Assembly: GCA_009841145.1 (NCBI GenBank)
Contig: VXMJ01000029.1
Coordinates: 1-64,000 of the forward strand
Reading direction: 5' to 3'
DNA length: 64,000 bases
Origin: Caldilineaceae bacterium SB0661_bin_34
GTDB lineage: Bacteria > Chloroflexota > Anaerolineae > Caldilineales > Caldilineaceae
Part shown: piece after piece, positions 20,091 to 29,935 of the stretch
How the letters are laid out: every line of letters starts with the position of its first letter
Numbering within the stretch: the first letter of the stretch is position 1
Translations under genes and position numbers: made by a program
Notes under the pieces: model-generated
What the model saw: the letters and a program-made list of their open reading frames with translations, nothing else
Database searches by the model: none
What the model was told of the DNA's origin: nothing

Positions 20091-21230
20091 ATGAATTTGG
20101 AGTTGACCGCCGAGCAGCACAAGATCCAGGAACAGCACAGGGAATTTGCCGAAGCGGTGATCATTCCATCTGCTGTCGAATGGGACAGGATTGCCGACTA
20201 TCCCCATCCGCTGTTCGAGCAGGCTGCTGAGGCCGGCTTGACCAACCGGATTGTGCCGGTTAGGCACGGTGGACGCGGCCTGTCCGTGCTGGACGCAACC
20301 ATCGGCAACGAGGAGCTTGGTTACGGCTGCACCGGGATCTCGACTGCCCTCACCATCAATGAACTGGGCCTCCTGCCGCTGCTGCTGGCCGGATCGGAAG
20401 ACCAACAGGCGGCATGGTTGCCGGGAATTCTGGCTGATCGCGAGGTCGTCTCGTTCTGTGTTACCGAGCCGGAGGCGGGGTCCGACGTAGCCGCCTTGCA
20501 GACGACCGCTGTCAGGCAGGGAGACAGGTGGGTGCTCAACGGAACGAAGTTGTGGATTACCGGCGGCAACGCCGCCGCGTGGCTGGCGGTATTCGCCGTC
20601 ACCGATCCCGACCAGGGCCACGAAGGTCTCAGTTGCTTCTTTGTGCGTGCGGATGCCCCGGGCATTGTTCGCGGCGCTCCCATTGCCAAGATGGGACAGA
20701 GGGCAGCCCCTGCCGTGCGCATCGAGTTTCAAGACTGTGCCGTGCCGGAATGCCACATGCTCGGTAGTCGCGGAAGCGGTTTCCTGACCATTATGCAGAC
20801 CTTCGACACCAGCCGGCCGCTTCTGTGCGCCCAGGCTGTGGGTCTGGCGCGGCGGGCGCGGGATGAAGCTGTTGCTTATGCCGGCCGCCGCCGCGCGTTC
20901 GGCCAGACCATCAGTCGGTTCCAGGGGGTTGGGTTCATGTTGGCGGACATGGACATTCGCGTAGCGGCCGGACGCGGTCTTGTTCGCCATGCCGCTTGGC
21001 TCAGGGATGAGGGGGCCGGAAACACCCGGGAAGCGGCGATCGCAAAGGCCTACTGCGGCGAGGCGGCCATGGCCAGCGCCACCGACGCGGTGCAGGTCTT
21101 TGGCGGGGTCGGCTACAGTGCCGACCAGCCGGTCGAGAAGCTCATGCGCGATGCCAAAATCTTTCAGATTTACGAGGGAACAACCCAGATCCAGCAACAG
21201 ATAATCGTACGCGAGCTGTATCGGTCCTGA
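20091..21230 (+). CDS. Acyl-CoA dehydrogenase
   Basis: FCVTEPEAGSDVAALQTTA, GTKLWITGGNAA, RRAFGQTISRFQGV, QVFGGVGYSADQPVEKLMRDAKIFQIYEGTTQIQ. Confidence 0.93.
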   Translation: MNLELTAEQHKIQEQHREFAEAVIIPSAVEWDRIADYPHPLFEQAAEAGLTNRIVPVRHGGRGLSVLDATIGNEELGYGCTGISTALTINELGLLPLLLAGSEDQQAAWLPGILADREVVSFCVTEPEAGSDVAALQTTAVRQGDRWVLNGTKLWITGGNAAAWLAVFAVTDPDQGHEGLSCFFVRADAPGIVRGAPIAKMGQRAAPAVRIEFQDCAVPECHMLGSRGSGFLTIMQTFDTSRPLLCAQAVGLARRARDEAVAYAGRRRAFGQTISRFQGVGFMLADMDIRVAAGRGLVRHAAWLRDEGAGNTREAAIAKAYCGEAAMASATDAVQVFGGVGYSADQPVEKLMRDAKIFQIYEGTTQIQQQIIVRELYRS

Positions 21231-21421
21231 TGGCCGACATTGGGAATCGGGACCGCGTTCCGGCAGATTGGATCCGGTTGGAAAGAGTTTCGAACCTACC
21301 TGGCCGAAATTGATCAAGGCTGCTTCAGACCCTACAATGCCGGACTTACGCCCTCAAGGTGGATCGTCAATCACTCCCGGCGCCGGCGCGCCGGCTCACA
21401 GGCCGAATTGCTGGAGGCTGC

Positions 21422-23479
21422 ATGGCTGAATTCCCGATGTCCAACATTCGCAACATTTCCCTGCTGGGGCACAGCCGTTCCGGCAAGACCACTTTGGTGG
21501 AGTCTCTGCTCTACCACAGTGGCGCCATTCCCCGCATGGGCGATACGGCGGACGGCTCGACGGTGTGCGACTTCGACGACGAGGAGAAGGCGCGCGGCAT
21601 TTCGCTCAGCTTGGCGGTTGCCTCCCTCGTGCACAGCGGCGCCAAGGTCAACCTCGTCGACACCCCCGGCGACCCGAGTTTCCTGGGCGAGGTGATCAGC
21701 GGAGTTTCGGTAACCGAGTTGACCCTGATTCTGGTGGATGCAGTGGCCGGTGCCGAGGTCGGTACCGAGTTGGCGTGGACGCGGATCCAGGCCGAAGGCC
21801 AGCCAGTGGCGATTTTGGTGAACAAGATGGACCGTGAGAACGCCGACTGGGAGCGTGCCTTGGAGAGCTTGGAGGAAGCCTGTCCCGGAGCTACGCTGGT
21901 GCCGTTCCACCTGCCCATCGGACAGGCGCTCGATTTCCGGGGCATCGTGGACCTGGCGGCGGAGGTTGCCTGGATGGGCGACGGCGGTCAGACTTCGGAA
22001 CTGCCGCACGACCTGTCCGACGAGATTGAGGAAACCCGGATGGTGTTGGTAGAGGCGGCTGCCGAATCCGACGACGAACTGATGGAGAAGTACCTGGAGG
22101 GCGAGGACCTGTCTGCGGCCGAAGTCAAAAAGGGCCTTGCCGCGGGTGTGGCCGGCGGCACCATCGTTCCCGTGTTCGTGTGTTCCGCGACCGCCGGCAT
22201 CGGCGTGCACTCCCTGCTTGACCGGCTGGTCGAGGTGGCGCCGGGGGCGGACCAGGCGGAACTGCCGCTGGTGGATGGTGGCCAGCCCGAATCGAGAGCT
22301 GAAGCACCTGCACTGGCCCTGACCTTTCGCACGATCATCGACCGGTACCGCGGGCGTATCAACTACGTTCGGGTTTTCAGCGGGACCTTGGCCAAGGGTA
22401 GCATGGTCAAATGCAGCGGCTCCCCAGCCGCCGAACCGTTGGTCAACCTGCATGCGGCACAAGGAAACGACTTGGACAACCAGGACTCGATCGGCCCCGG
22501 CGATATCGGCGCCGTCTCCAAGCTCACCGGGGTGCAATCCGGCCAGGCCTTGTACGATGCGGACAGCGAGCCGGATGTGGTTCTGCCAACGTACCCCAAT
22601 CCGCTGTTCAGCATGGCGGTGGCCCCGGCGACCCAGGCCGACAGTGCCAAGCTGGGCCAGTCCCTGAGCCAGGTGGCGGAGGAGGATCCGACCCTTAGCA
22701 TCGTCAACATTCCGGAAACCAAGCAGACAGTCATACAGGGAGTTGGCGAAATCCAGGTGGACGTGGCCCTGAAGCGACTGGAATCGGGTTTCGGCGTCGG
22801 GGTACTGGCGTCAACTCCCAAGGTGCCCTACATGGAAACGGTCACGCGGGTTGGCCAAGCCCAGTATCGGCACAAAAAGCAGTCCGGCGGAGCCGGGCAA
22901 TTCGCAGAGGTTCACATGCGGGTAGAGCCGCTCGACCGGGGCAGTGGTTTCGAATACGAAAGCGAGATTTATGGCGGTGCCATTAGTTCGGTGTACCTGC
23001 CTTCCATCGAGAAGGGCGTGAAACAGGTGATGGACGAAGGGGTGGTGGCCGGCTTCCCGGCCGTCGATCTGAAGGTTGTGGTCTTCGACGGCAAGGAACA
23101 CCCCGTCGATTCCAAGGACATTGCGTTTCAGATTGCAGGCCGGGAGGTCTTCAAGATGGCGGCCAGCGAAGCCGGTGCCACGCTGTTGGAACCGATCTAC
23201 AGCATGGACATCTCCGTGCCCGAGGACTGCATGGGCGACATCATGGGCGACCTGACCAACCGGCGCGGCCGGGTGCTGGGCATGGAACAGGAAACCAACC
23301 GTTCCGTGGTCAAGGCCGAAGTGCCCTTTGCCGAGATCATGCGGTACGGCACGGACCTTCGATCCATGACCCAGGGACGCGGGACCTACGAGATCGACTT
23401 TCTGCATTATGAGGAGGTTCCGAAGCACCTGGTGGCGAAGGTCATCGAGGGCAACAAGGCGGAGGAAGAGGACGAATAG
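21422..23479 (+). CDS. Elongation factor G-like translational GTPase (paralogue type)
   Basis: GHSRSGKTTLVESL, ARGISLSLAVAS, VDTPGDPSF, NKMDRE; C-terminal EF-G IV/V domains (GGAGQFAEVHMRVEPL, YSMDISVPEDCMGDIMGDLTNRRGRVLGME). Confidence 0.88.
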   Translation: MAEFPMSNIRNISLLGHSRSGKTTLVESLLYHSGAIPRMGDTADGSTVCDFDDEEKARGISLSLAVASLVHSGAKVNLVDTPGDPSFLGEVISGVSVTELTLILVDAVAGAEVGTELAWTRIQAEGQPVAILVNKMDRENADWERALESLEEACPGATLVPFHLPIGQALDFRGIVDLAAEVAWMGDGGQTSELPHDLSDEIEETRMVLVEAAAESDDELMEKYLEGEDLSAAEVKKGLAAGVAGGTIVPVFVCSATAGIGVHSLLDRLVEVAPGADQAELPLVDGGQPESRAEAPALALTFRTIIDRYRGRINYVRVFSGTLAKGSMVKCSGSPAAEPLVNLHAAQGNDLDNQDSIGPGDIGAVSKLTGVQSGQALYDADSEPDVVLPTYPNPLFSMAVAPATQADSAKLGQSLSQVAEEDPTLSIVNIPETKQTVIQGVGEIQVDVALKRLESGFGVGVLASTPKVPYMETVTRVGQAQYRHKKQSGGAGQFAEVHMRVEPLDRGSGFEYESEIYGGAISSVYLPSIEKGVKQVMDEGVVAGFPAVDLKVVVFDGKEHPVDSKDIAFQIAGREVFKMAASEAGATLLEPIYSMDISVPEDCMGDIMGDLTNRRGRVLGMEQETNRSVVKAEVPFAEIMRYGTDLRSMTQGRGTYEIDFLHYEEVPKHLVAKVIEGNKAEEEDE

Positions 23480-23566
23480 GCCTGCGGCGCAGACCGGCGA
23501 TCGCCAGCCCGGGCGAAAACCCGCCTCCGGGGCCGTCCCGGCGGGTTCGGTTCGGCAAGGTGTTCC

Positions 23567-25105
23567 GTGAATGAGGTGTTTGGGTATACCTGGCTGGCGT
23601 TTGCACTGACAGCGGCCTGGTCGGGCATTGGCATTTGCCTGGCCGGCTACGGTTTCAACTCGTTGTGGCTGGCCGTCCGCGCCTTGTGCCACGTCCGGCG
23701 GGTTGCCGACGGAACGGGCATGCCGGACGGCCCATGGCCGGCCGTCACGGTGCAGATCCCGCTCTACAACGAACAGCATGTCGCACGACGGGTGATCGAC
23801 TGTTGTGCCCGGCTCGAGTATCCGAACGACCTGTTGCAGATTCAGGTCCTGGACGATTCCGAAGACCGGACGCGGCATTTGGCGGAGGGGCGGGTTCAGT
23901 ATTGGCGAGAGCGGGGAGTGGATATCGACCTGCTGCCGCGATCCGAGCGGGACGGTTACAAGGCGGGGGCTCTCCGGGCGGCCTTGGGCACCGCCACGGG
24001 CGATTTCATGTGCCTATTCGACGCGGACTTTCAGCCGCACCCTCGGTTTCTCAAGGCGGTGTTGGCTCCCATGTTGCAACCGGGACGGGAACGGTGCGGG
24101 TTTGTCCAGGCCCGTTGGACATCTGCCAACCGACAACGGTCCAGATTGACGGATGCCGTCACGGTGGCGCTCGAAGGCCATTTCGCAGTGGAGACGCGAG
24201 CCCGGTGCCTGCAGAGCCACTGGTTTGCGTTCAATGGTTCCGGCGGCATTTGGCGCAGGCAGTGCCTTGAGGATCCCGCGGTCGGTGGCTGGTCGACCGC
24301 CAGCCTCTGTGAGGACCTCGATCTGAGCTATCGGGCTCAGTTGGCCGGCTGGCAAGGGCGGTATCTGGATTCGGTGGCGGTGGCTGCGGATGCGCCGGAG
24401 CGCTGGGCGGACTTTCGCAGCCAGCAGTTCCGCTGGGCCAAGGGATCCGTACAAACTTTGTTGCGGTTGGCTGGCCCCGTCCTGCGTTCGGGACGGCGGC
24501 CGCCATGGCATCGGATCCAGGCGATGTTCCACATGGCCGGCTATCTGGTTAATCCCTTGTTGCTGGCGGGGTTGTTGCTGACGGGGCCACTCCTGGCTCT
24601 GGATGTCGACTTCCCGCGCTGGCTGCCATGGCTAATTCCGGGCGCGTTCGGTCCCTTGGCACTTCTTGTGGCCGGGCAGTGGCGCCTGCGGCGCCCGCTG
24701 GGTTGGGACCTCGCGGCAACCTGCAGCGTATTGCTCCTGGCCGGTGTCGGGTTGTGCTGGAGCAATTCGGTGGCGGTTTGGGAGGCCGCACGGCATCGGC
24801 ATAGCGAATTCCTTCGCACCCCGAAGTCGGATTGCCGGTTCGCTGTGGCCGAGACCTATGCCCGGGATCCCTGGCCGCTCGAAAACCGCATGCTCGTTCC
24901 GGAAATCCTGCTGCTGCTGTATGCCGGACTGGTTCTGGGGACCGCTATCCACGCCCGGGCACCGGCGATCGGCTGGGTTGCCCTCCTGGGCCTGCTGGGG
25001 TTCGGAAGCGTTGCGTGGCATACCTGGCGCGATCGATGGTACCGCGGCCGATGGAGCCGCATTCGACCCGGCGGGTCGGAACACGCCAGGCCGGGCCACA
25101 TTTGA
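23567..25105 (+). CDS. Glycosyltransferase family 2 (cellulose-synthase-like membrane GT)
   Basis: VTVQIPLYNEQHVARRVIDCCARL, VLDDSEDRT, RDGYKAGALRAAL, FDADFQPHPRFL, CEDLDLSYRAQLAGW, QQFRWAKGSVQ, C-terminal TM helices. Confidence 0.9.
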   Translation: MNEVFGYTWLAFALTAAWSGIGICLAGYGFNSLWLAVRALCHVRRVADGTGMPDGPWPAVTVQIPLYNEQHVARRVIDCCARLEYPNDLLQIQVLDDSEDRTRHLAEGRVQYWRERGVDIDLLPRSERDGYKAGALRAALGTATGDFMCLFDADFQPHPRFLKAVLAPMLQPGRERCGFVQARWTSANRQRSRLTDAVTVALEGHFAVETRARCLQSHWFAFNGSGGIWRRQCLEDPAVGGWSTASLCEDLDLSYRAQLAGWQGRYLDSVAVAADAPERWADFRSQQFRWAKGSVQTLLRLAGPVLRSGRRPPWHRIQAMFHMAGYLVNPLLLAGLLLTGPLLALDVDFPRWLPWLIPGAFGPLALLVAGQWRLRRPLGWDLAATCSVLLLAGVGLCWSNSVAVWEAARHRHSEFLRTPKSDCRFAVAETYARDPWPLENRMLVPEILLLLYAGLVLGTAIHARAPAIGWVALLGLLGFGSVAWHTWRDRWYRGRWSRIRPGGSEHARPGHI

Positions 25106-25167
25106 GCGGGCCGGCACCTGCTGTTGGATTAGAATGGCGTGTATCCTGACAAGGCACCGGGCACGAT

Positions 25168-25380
25168 ATGAAGGGCAGGCGCGACAAACTGACGTGGACG
25201 CACGACAAGCGTGAGGTCGTCACGCTCTCCAACACGTCCAAGCGGAATTTCATTCTGGAATTGCCGACCGGTCGTTGCCGGCTTGACGCCGGGCGCAGAA
25301 TGCAGACGATGGCATCCCTCCTTGAACAACCCGCCATCCGCAAGCTTGTCGACCAGGGCGACCTGACGGTGGATCGCTGA
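25168..25380 (+). CDS. Small hypothetical protein (70 aa) upstream of polA
   Basis: ORF between two confident genes, same strand, ends 14 nt before the polA start codon. Confidence 0.5.
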   Translation: MKGRRDKLTWTHDKREVVTLSNTSKRNFILELPTGRCRLDAGRRMQTMASLLEQPAIRKLVDQGDLTVDR

Positions 25381-25394
25381 CGGTTCGGTCTCCC

Positions 25395-28196
25395 ATGAAA
25401 ACCTGTGTCCTGATCGACGGACACTCGGAGGCCTATCGCGCCTATTTCGCCATGAGCCGCGCCAATCTGGCGGTGCGCGAAACAGGCGAACAAACCGGGG
25501 CCGTATTCGGTTTCCTGCGCCAACTGATCGCAGTGATTCGGGAATACAACCCGGATGCGGTGGTTGTGGCCTTCGATCCCAAGAAGACGTTCCGGGATGA
25601 CCTCTTTCCGGCCTACAAGGCCACCCGTGAACGCATGCCGGACGATCTGCGGGGCCAGATTGGCCGCATCCACCAAGTGTTGGATGCCATGAACATCCGC
25701 ACGCTGACAGTGGACAACTACGAGGCGGACGATGTGATTGGCACACTGGCCGCGCGTGCCGAAGCGGCCGGCATGCAAGTTCTGATCAAGACTGGCGATC
25801 GCGACTTGTTCCAACTGGCTACGGATCGCGTGCGGGTCATCTACACCTCCTCGCGCAGCCGGGGACGCAACGACATTTTCGACGGTGCGGCCGTGGAGCA
25901 GCAGTTCGAGGTGCGCGCGGAGCAGTTCGTGCACATGAAGGCTCTGCAGGGGGACAACTCGGACAACATTCCGGGTGTGCCTGGGGTAGGCCCGAAGAGC
26001 GCGGCCAAACTCGTCAAGCAGTTTGGGAGCGTTCAGGGTCTTTATGACGGGTTGGAAGGAATTACAGCCAAGAAGCTGAAGCAGAACCTGAGGGAACACC
26101 GCGACCAGGTTCAACGCAACTTGGAGCTGGTGCGCATCGTTCGGGACGTTCCGTTGGAGTTTGATCTGGACGACGCGGCTCCGCTGCAACCAGACCATGT
26201 GCGTCTGGCCGAGCTCATGAAGGAGCTTGGACTTCAGTCGACCCTGAACCAGTACAACGAACTCCTGGTCGGCCAGGGCGGCCTTTTCGACGACGGCCTG
26301 TCACCGTTGATGTCGACTGCGGAGCAGGAACGGTTGGACCGTGCGGCCGGCTACGTCTCCGTTACCACGGAAGTGCAGCTGCAGGAACTGGCGGCTTCAT
26401 TGCAGGCATGCGCCAATATGGCCTTCGACTTCGAAACCACCAGCATCGATGGCCTGACGGCGGACGTTGTGGGCCTGGCACTGAGTTGGGATGTTGGGAA
26501 GGCGGCCTACATTCCGATCGCGCATGAGACGGGAAGCCAGTTGCCGTGGGAACAGGTACGCAATTCCTTGGCAGCCGTGTTCGCCGACGGGAAGGTGGCC
26601 AAGACAGCCCACAATGCAAAGTACGACCTGATGGTGGCTCGCGGCAACGGCCTCGAGATCGTAGGCGAGTTGCACGACACAATGCTGATGGCGTATGCGG
26701 TGGATGCCGGCCAGCACCGACTTGGCCTGAAGGATCTGGCCCTGAGGGAACTGGACGTGGTCATGCAACCCATCACCGACTTGATCGGTACGGGACGCAA
26801 CCAGCAGTCGTTCGCGTCGGTCGATCCAGAGCAGGCCGCGGTCTATGCCGCGGATGATGCAGCTCAGACGCTGGCGTTGTATCACCGGTTCAAGTCCGTG
26901 CTCAAGGCAGGCGGCCTGTGGAAGCTGTACGCTGATATCGAATTTCCGCTGGTGTCGATCCTGGCGGACATGGAAACACGTGGCGTTAGGCTGGACCGAA
27001 ACTACCTGCTGAAACTGCAGGCGGAATACCGGGAGCGACTTGAGGCGCTGGTGGCCCGCATGTACGAATTGGCCGGCCGCGAGTTCAATGTCAGGAGCAC
27101 GCAGCAGTTGAGCCAGGTTCTGTTCGACAAAGGTGGCTTCGATCTGCCCACGAAGGGTCTGCGCAAGACCAAGTCCGGCAATTACAGCACGGCGGCCGGG
27201 GTTTTGGAGGACCTGGAGGTTCGGCTCAGGGGCGAGGACACGCTGACCGAGCGGCAGGCCGCGGGACTTGGCACCATTCTTGAATACAGGCAGTTGCACA
27301 AGCTGAGCAGCACCTACGTAGACAACCTGCTGGCCATGATGGATGCCGAGACCGATCGCGTGCACACGAGCTTCAATCAGGCTGGCGCGGCCACCGGCCG
27401 CATGAGCAGCAACAATCCCAACCTGCAGAACATCCCGATTCGGACAGAAGAGGGCCGGCGCCTGCGACGGGCTTTTATCGCGGAGCCGGGACACGTGATG
27501 CTGGCCGCCGACTACAGTCAAGTTGAACTCAGGGTATTGGCCCATGTGGCAGGGGACGAACGACTGACCCGTGCCTTCCAGGAGGAACAGGACATCCATG
27601 CCATCACGGCGGCCGAACTGTTCCGCGTGCCGTTGGCCGACGTTGACCGTAGCCAGCGCGCTCTGGGCAAGACCATCAATTTCGCCACCATCTACGGCTC
27701 GACCGCCTTTGGTTTGAGCCAGCGCACGGAAATGTCTGTCGCGGAGGCCGAGGAGTTTCTGACCCGGTATTTCGAAACCTATCCCAAGGTGGAGCAATGG
27801 GTGGAAGACACCCGGCAGGCCGCGGCGCGCGACGGACATGTCACCACCTTGACCGGTCGCAAGCGGCTATTCCCGGAGTTGCAGGGCGGCAAGCTGCCCC
27901 CGCAACAGCGTCGTGCAGTGGAACGCGCGGCCATCAATGCACCCATTCAGGGCAGCGCTGCTGATATTCTGAAGATCGCCATGGCCCGTGTGGAGCGTGT
28001 CCTGGAGCGCTGCAACCTAGCCGGCTGCATGCTGCTGCAGGTGCACGACGAACTGGTGCTGGAAGTCCCCGAAAGGGAGTTGGCCCAGACGGCGTCCGTG
28101 GTGAAGCAGGAGATGGAGCAGGCGTTTTCGCTGCACGTGCCCTTGCGGGCCGATGTCGAGACAGGATTGAATTGGCGGGATCTGACCCCGGTATGA
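25395..28196 (+). CDS. polA: DNA polymerase I
   Basis: 5' nuclease N-term (LIDGHSEAYRAYFAM), DEDD exo (MAFDFETTSIDG, NAKYDLMVARG, YAADDAAQTLAL), Pol A (RLRRAFIAEPGHVMLAADYSQVELRVLAH, QVHDELVLEVPE). Confidence 0.97.
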   Translation: MKTCVLIDGHSEAYRAYFAMSRANLAVRETGEQTGAVFGFLRQLIAVIREYNPDAVVVAFDPKKTFRDDLFPAYKATRERMPDDLRGQIGRIHQVLDAMNIRTLTVDNYEADDVIGTLAARAEAAGMQVLIKTGDRDLFQLATDRVRVIYTSSRSRGRNDIFDGAAVEQQFEVRAEQFVHMKALQGDNSDNIPGVPGVGPKSAAKLVKQFGSVQGLYDGLEGITAKKLKQNLREHRDQVQRNLELVRIVRDVPLEFDLDDAAPLQPDHVRLAELMKELGLQSTLNQYNELLVGQGGLFDDGLSPLMSTAEQERLDRAAGYVSVTTEVQLQELAASLQACANMAFDFETTSIDGLTADVVGLALSWDVGKAAYIPIAHETGSQLPWEQVRNSLAAVFADGKVAKTAHNAKYDLMVARGNGLEIVGELHDTMLMAYAVDAGQHRLGLKDLALRELDVVMQPITDLIGTGRNQQSFASVDPEQAAVYAADDAAQTLALYHRFKSVLKAGGLWKLYADIEFPLVSILADMETRGVRLDRNYLLKLQAEYRERLEALVARMYELAGREFNVRSTQQLSQVLFDKGGFDLPTKGLRKTKSGNYSTAAGVLEDLEVRLRGEDTLTERQAAGLGTILEYRQLHKLSSTYVDNLLAMMDAETDRVHTSFNQAGAATGRMSSNNPNLQNIPIRTEEGRRLRRAFIAEPGHVMLAADYSQVELRVLAHVAGDERLTRAFQEEQDIHAITAAELFRVPLADVDRSQRALGKTINFATIYGSTAFGLSQRTEMSVAEAEEFLTRYFETYPKVEQWVEDTRQAAARDGHVTTLTGRKRLFPELQGGKLPPQQRRAVERAAINAPIQGSAADILKIAMARVERVLERCNLAGCMLLQVHDELVLEVPERELAQTASVVKQEMEQAFSLHVPLRADVETGLNWRDLTPV

Positions 28197-28212
28197 TCTT
28201 CCCGGAGCAAAC

Positions 28213-29919
28213 ATGGCGGCCCTGACCCTGCGACAAGAGATACGGGCTCGGGTTGCCGCCGCCCTGGCCGCCTGCAACACGGAACACGAGTGGAATCTTC
28301 CGGCGGACTTGGCGTTTGAGGTGACCCGGCCCCGGAACCCGGATCACGGCGACTTCAGTGCCAACGTTGCCATGACGGCGGCCGCCGCGTTGCGCAGGTC
28401 GGGTGTGAACCTTCCGCCGCGGGAAGTCGCGGCGCACATTGCTGGTCGGTTGCCCAAGGACGGAGCGATGGCCGAAGTGGATGTCGCGGGTCCCGGATTC
28501 CTCAACCTGAAGGTGGCTCCCGCCTGGTTCTGGGACCGGGTGGCGGACACGGTCCTGCACCCGTCCCGGACAGGGCGTCTGAATGTCGGTCAGGATCGGC
28601 GGATTCAGGTGGAGTTCGTCAGCGCCAACCCCACCGGTCCGCTGCATTTTGGCGGCGCGCGCAACGCCGTGTTGGGCGACGGCTTGGCCAGGGTCATGGA
28701 AGCCTGCGGGTTTTCGGTGCAGCGGGAGTTCTACGTCAACGATGCCGGCGCCCAGTTCGATCTGTTCGTGCAGTCGCTCCTGGCCGCCTGCATGCAACTA
28801 CACGGCGGCCAGGCCGAATTCCCGCCAGACGGATACCGGGGTGCCTACATGCACGAATACGCGGCTGCGGCGTGCGAACGCCTGGGCACGGATTGGTTGG
28901 CGGACGCGGAGGGAGCCGCCGATGCCCTGCGCGGGCCGGCCCTGGACATTGTGCTGGAGGATGTGCGGTCCGAAATTTCCCTGCTGGGCATTGAGTTCGA
29001 CCAATGGTTCTCCGAACGGGAATTGCATGAGAGCGGACAGGTCGAGGCTGCTATTGCAAGGCTGGCCGACCAGGATGCCGTTTACCGCGCGGAAGGAGCC
29101 GTGTGGTTCGCCGCTAGCCGCTACGAGGGCAACGATCAGGATGTGGTGCTTGTCCGCAGCAACGGCGCGCCCACCTATTTCGCCGCCGATGCCGCCTACC
29201 ATTGGAACAAGCTGCGAATTCGGGACTTTGACCGCGCACTGAATGTGTGGTCCGTGGACCATCAAGGTCACGTACCGCGCATGCAGGCGTTGGTGGAGGC
29301 CATGGGCTTGGACCGTCAAAGGCTCAAGATTGTCCTGTACGATCTGGTAAAGCTGGTACGGGACGGTGCCGAAGTGGCCATGAGCAAGCGCTCCGGTTCG
29401 TTCCTGACGCTGAGGGAGGTCGTGGCCGAGGTCGGAGCGGATGCCGTGCGATTCATGTTGCTGACCCGGGCGCCGGAAAGCGTGGTCGAATTCGATCTGG
29501 CTCGGGTAGTGGAACAGAATCCGGAAAATCCGGTCTACTTCGTCCAGTACAGCCATGCCCGCCTGTGTTCCATTCTGGTCCGTGCCCGGGCCGAGGGCTT
29601 GTTGATGCCGGGTGCCGGCGACATCCACGGGCACCTGCGGACCCATCTGAACCATCCTGCGGAACTGGAGCTGGCGCGGCTGTTGACCGAGCTTGGTGAT
29701 CAATTGCTGACCGCCCTGGAGCGATCATCGCCCCACAACCTGACGTACTACGCCATGCGCATTGCATCGGCGGTCAACGGGTTCTACCGGGATTGTCGAG
29801 TTCTCGACCGGTCCCAGCCCGGCCTGTCGGGCGCGCGCCTGTGTCTGTGCGATGCGGCCCGCATTGTCCTGGCCAGAATTCTCCACCTGCTGGGCGTGCA
29901 TGCCCCAGCAAGCATGTAA
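28213..29919 (+). CDS. argS: Arginyl-tRNA synthetase
   Basis: VEFVSANPTGPLHFGGARNAVLGDGLARVMEACGF (HIGH-like), AEVAMSKRSGSFLTL (KMSKS-like), DALRB anticodon domain. Confidence 0.95.
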   Translation: MAALTLRQEIRARVAAALAACNTEHEWNLPADLAFEVTRPRNPDHGDFSANVAMTAAAALRRSGVNLPPREVAAHIAGRLPKDGAMAEVDVAGPGFLNLKVAPAWFWDRVADTVLHPSRTGRLNVGQDRRIQVEFVSANPTGPLHFGGARNAVLGDGLARVMEACGFSVQREFYVNDAGAQFDLFVQSLLAACMQLHGGQAEFPPDGYRGAYMHEYAAAACERLGTDWLADAEGAADALRGPALDIVLEDVRSEISLLGIEFDQWFSERELHESGQVEAAIARLADQDAVYRAEGAVWFAASRYEGNDQDVVLVRSNGAPTYFAADAAYHWNKLRIRDFDRALNVWSVDHQGHVPRMQALVEAMGLDRQRLKIVLYDLVKLVRDGAEVAMSKRSGSFLTLREVVAEVGADAVRFMLLTRAPESVVEFDLARVVEQNPENPVYFVQYSHARLCSILVRARAEGLLMPGAGDIHGHLRTHLNHPAELELARLLTELGDQLLTALERSSPHNLTYYAMRIASAVNGFYRDCRVLDRSQPGLSGARLCLCDAARIVLARILHLLGVHAPASM

Positions 29920-29935
29920 CAGGGACAATCGGATT

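Noticed and set aside
26397-27839. 480-aa minus-strand ORF
   Set aside because: Antisense to polA, no recognisable domain.
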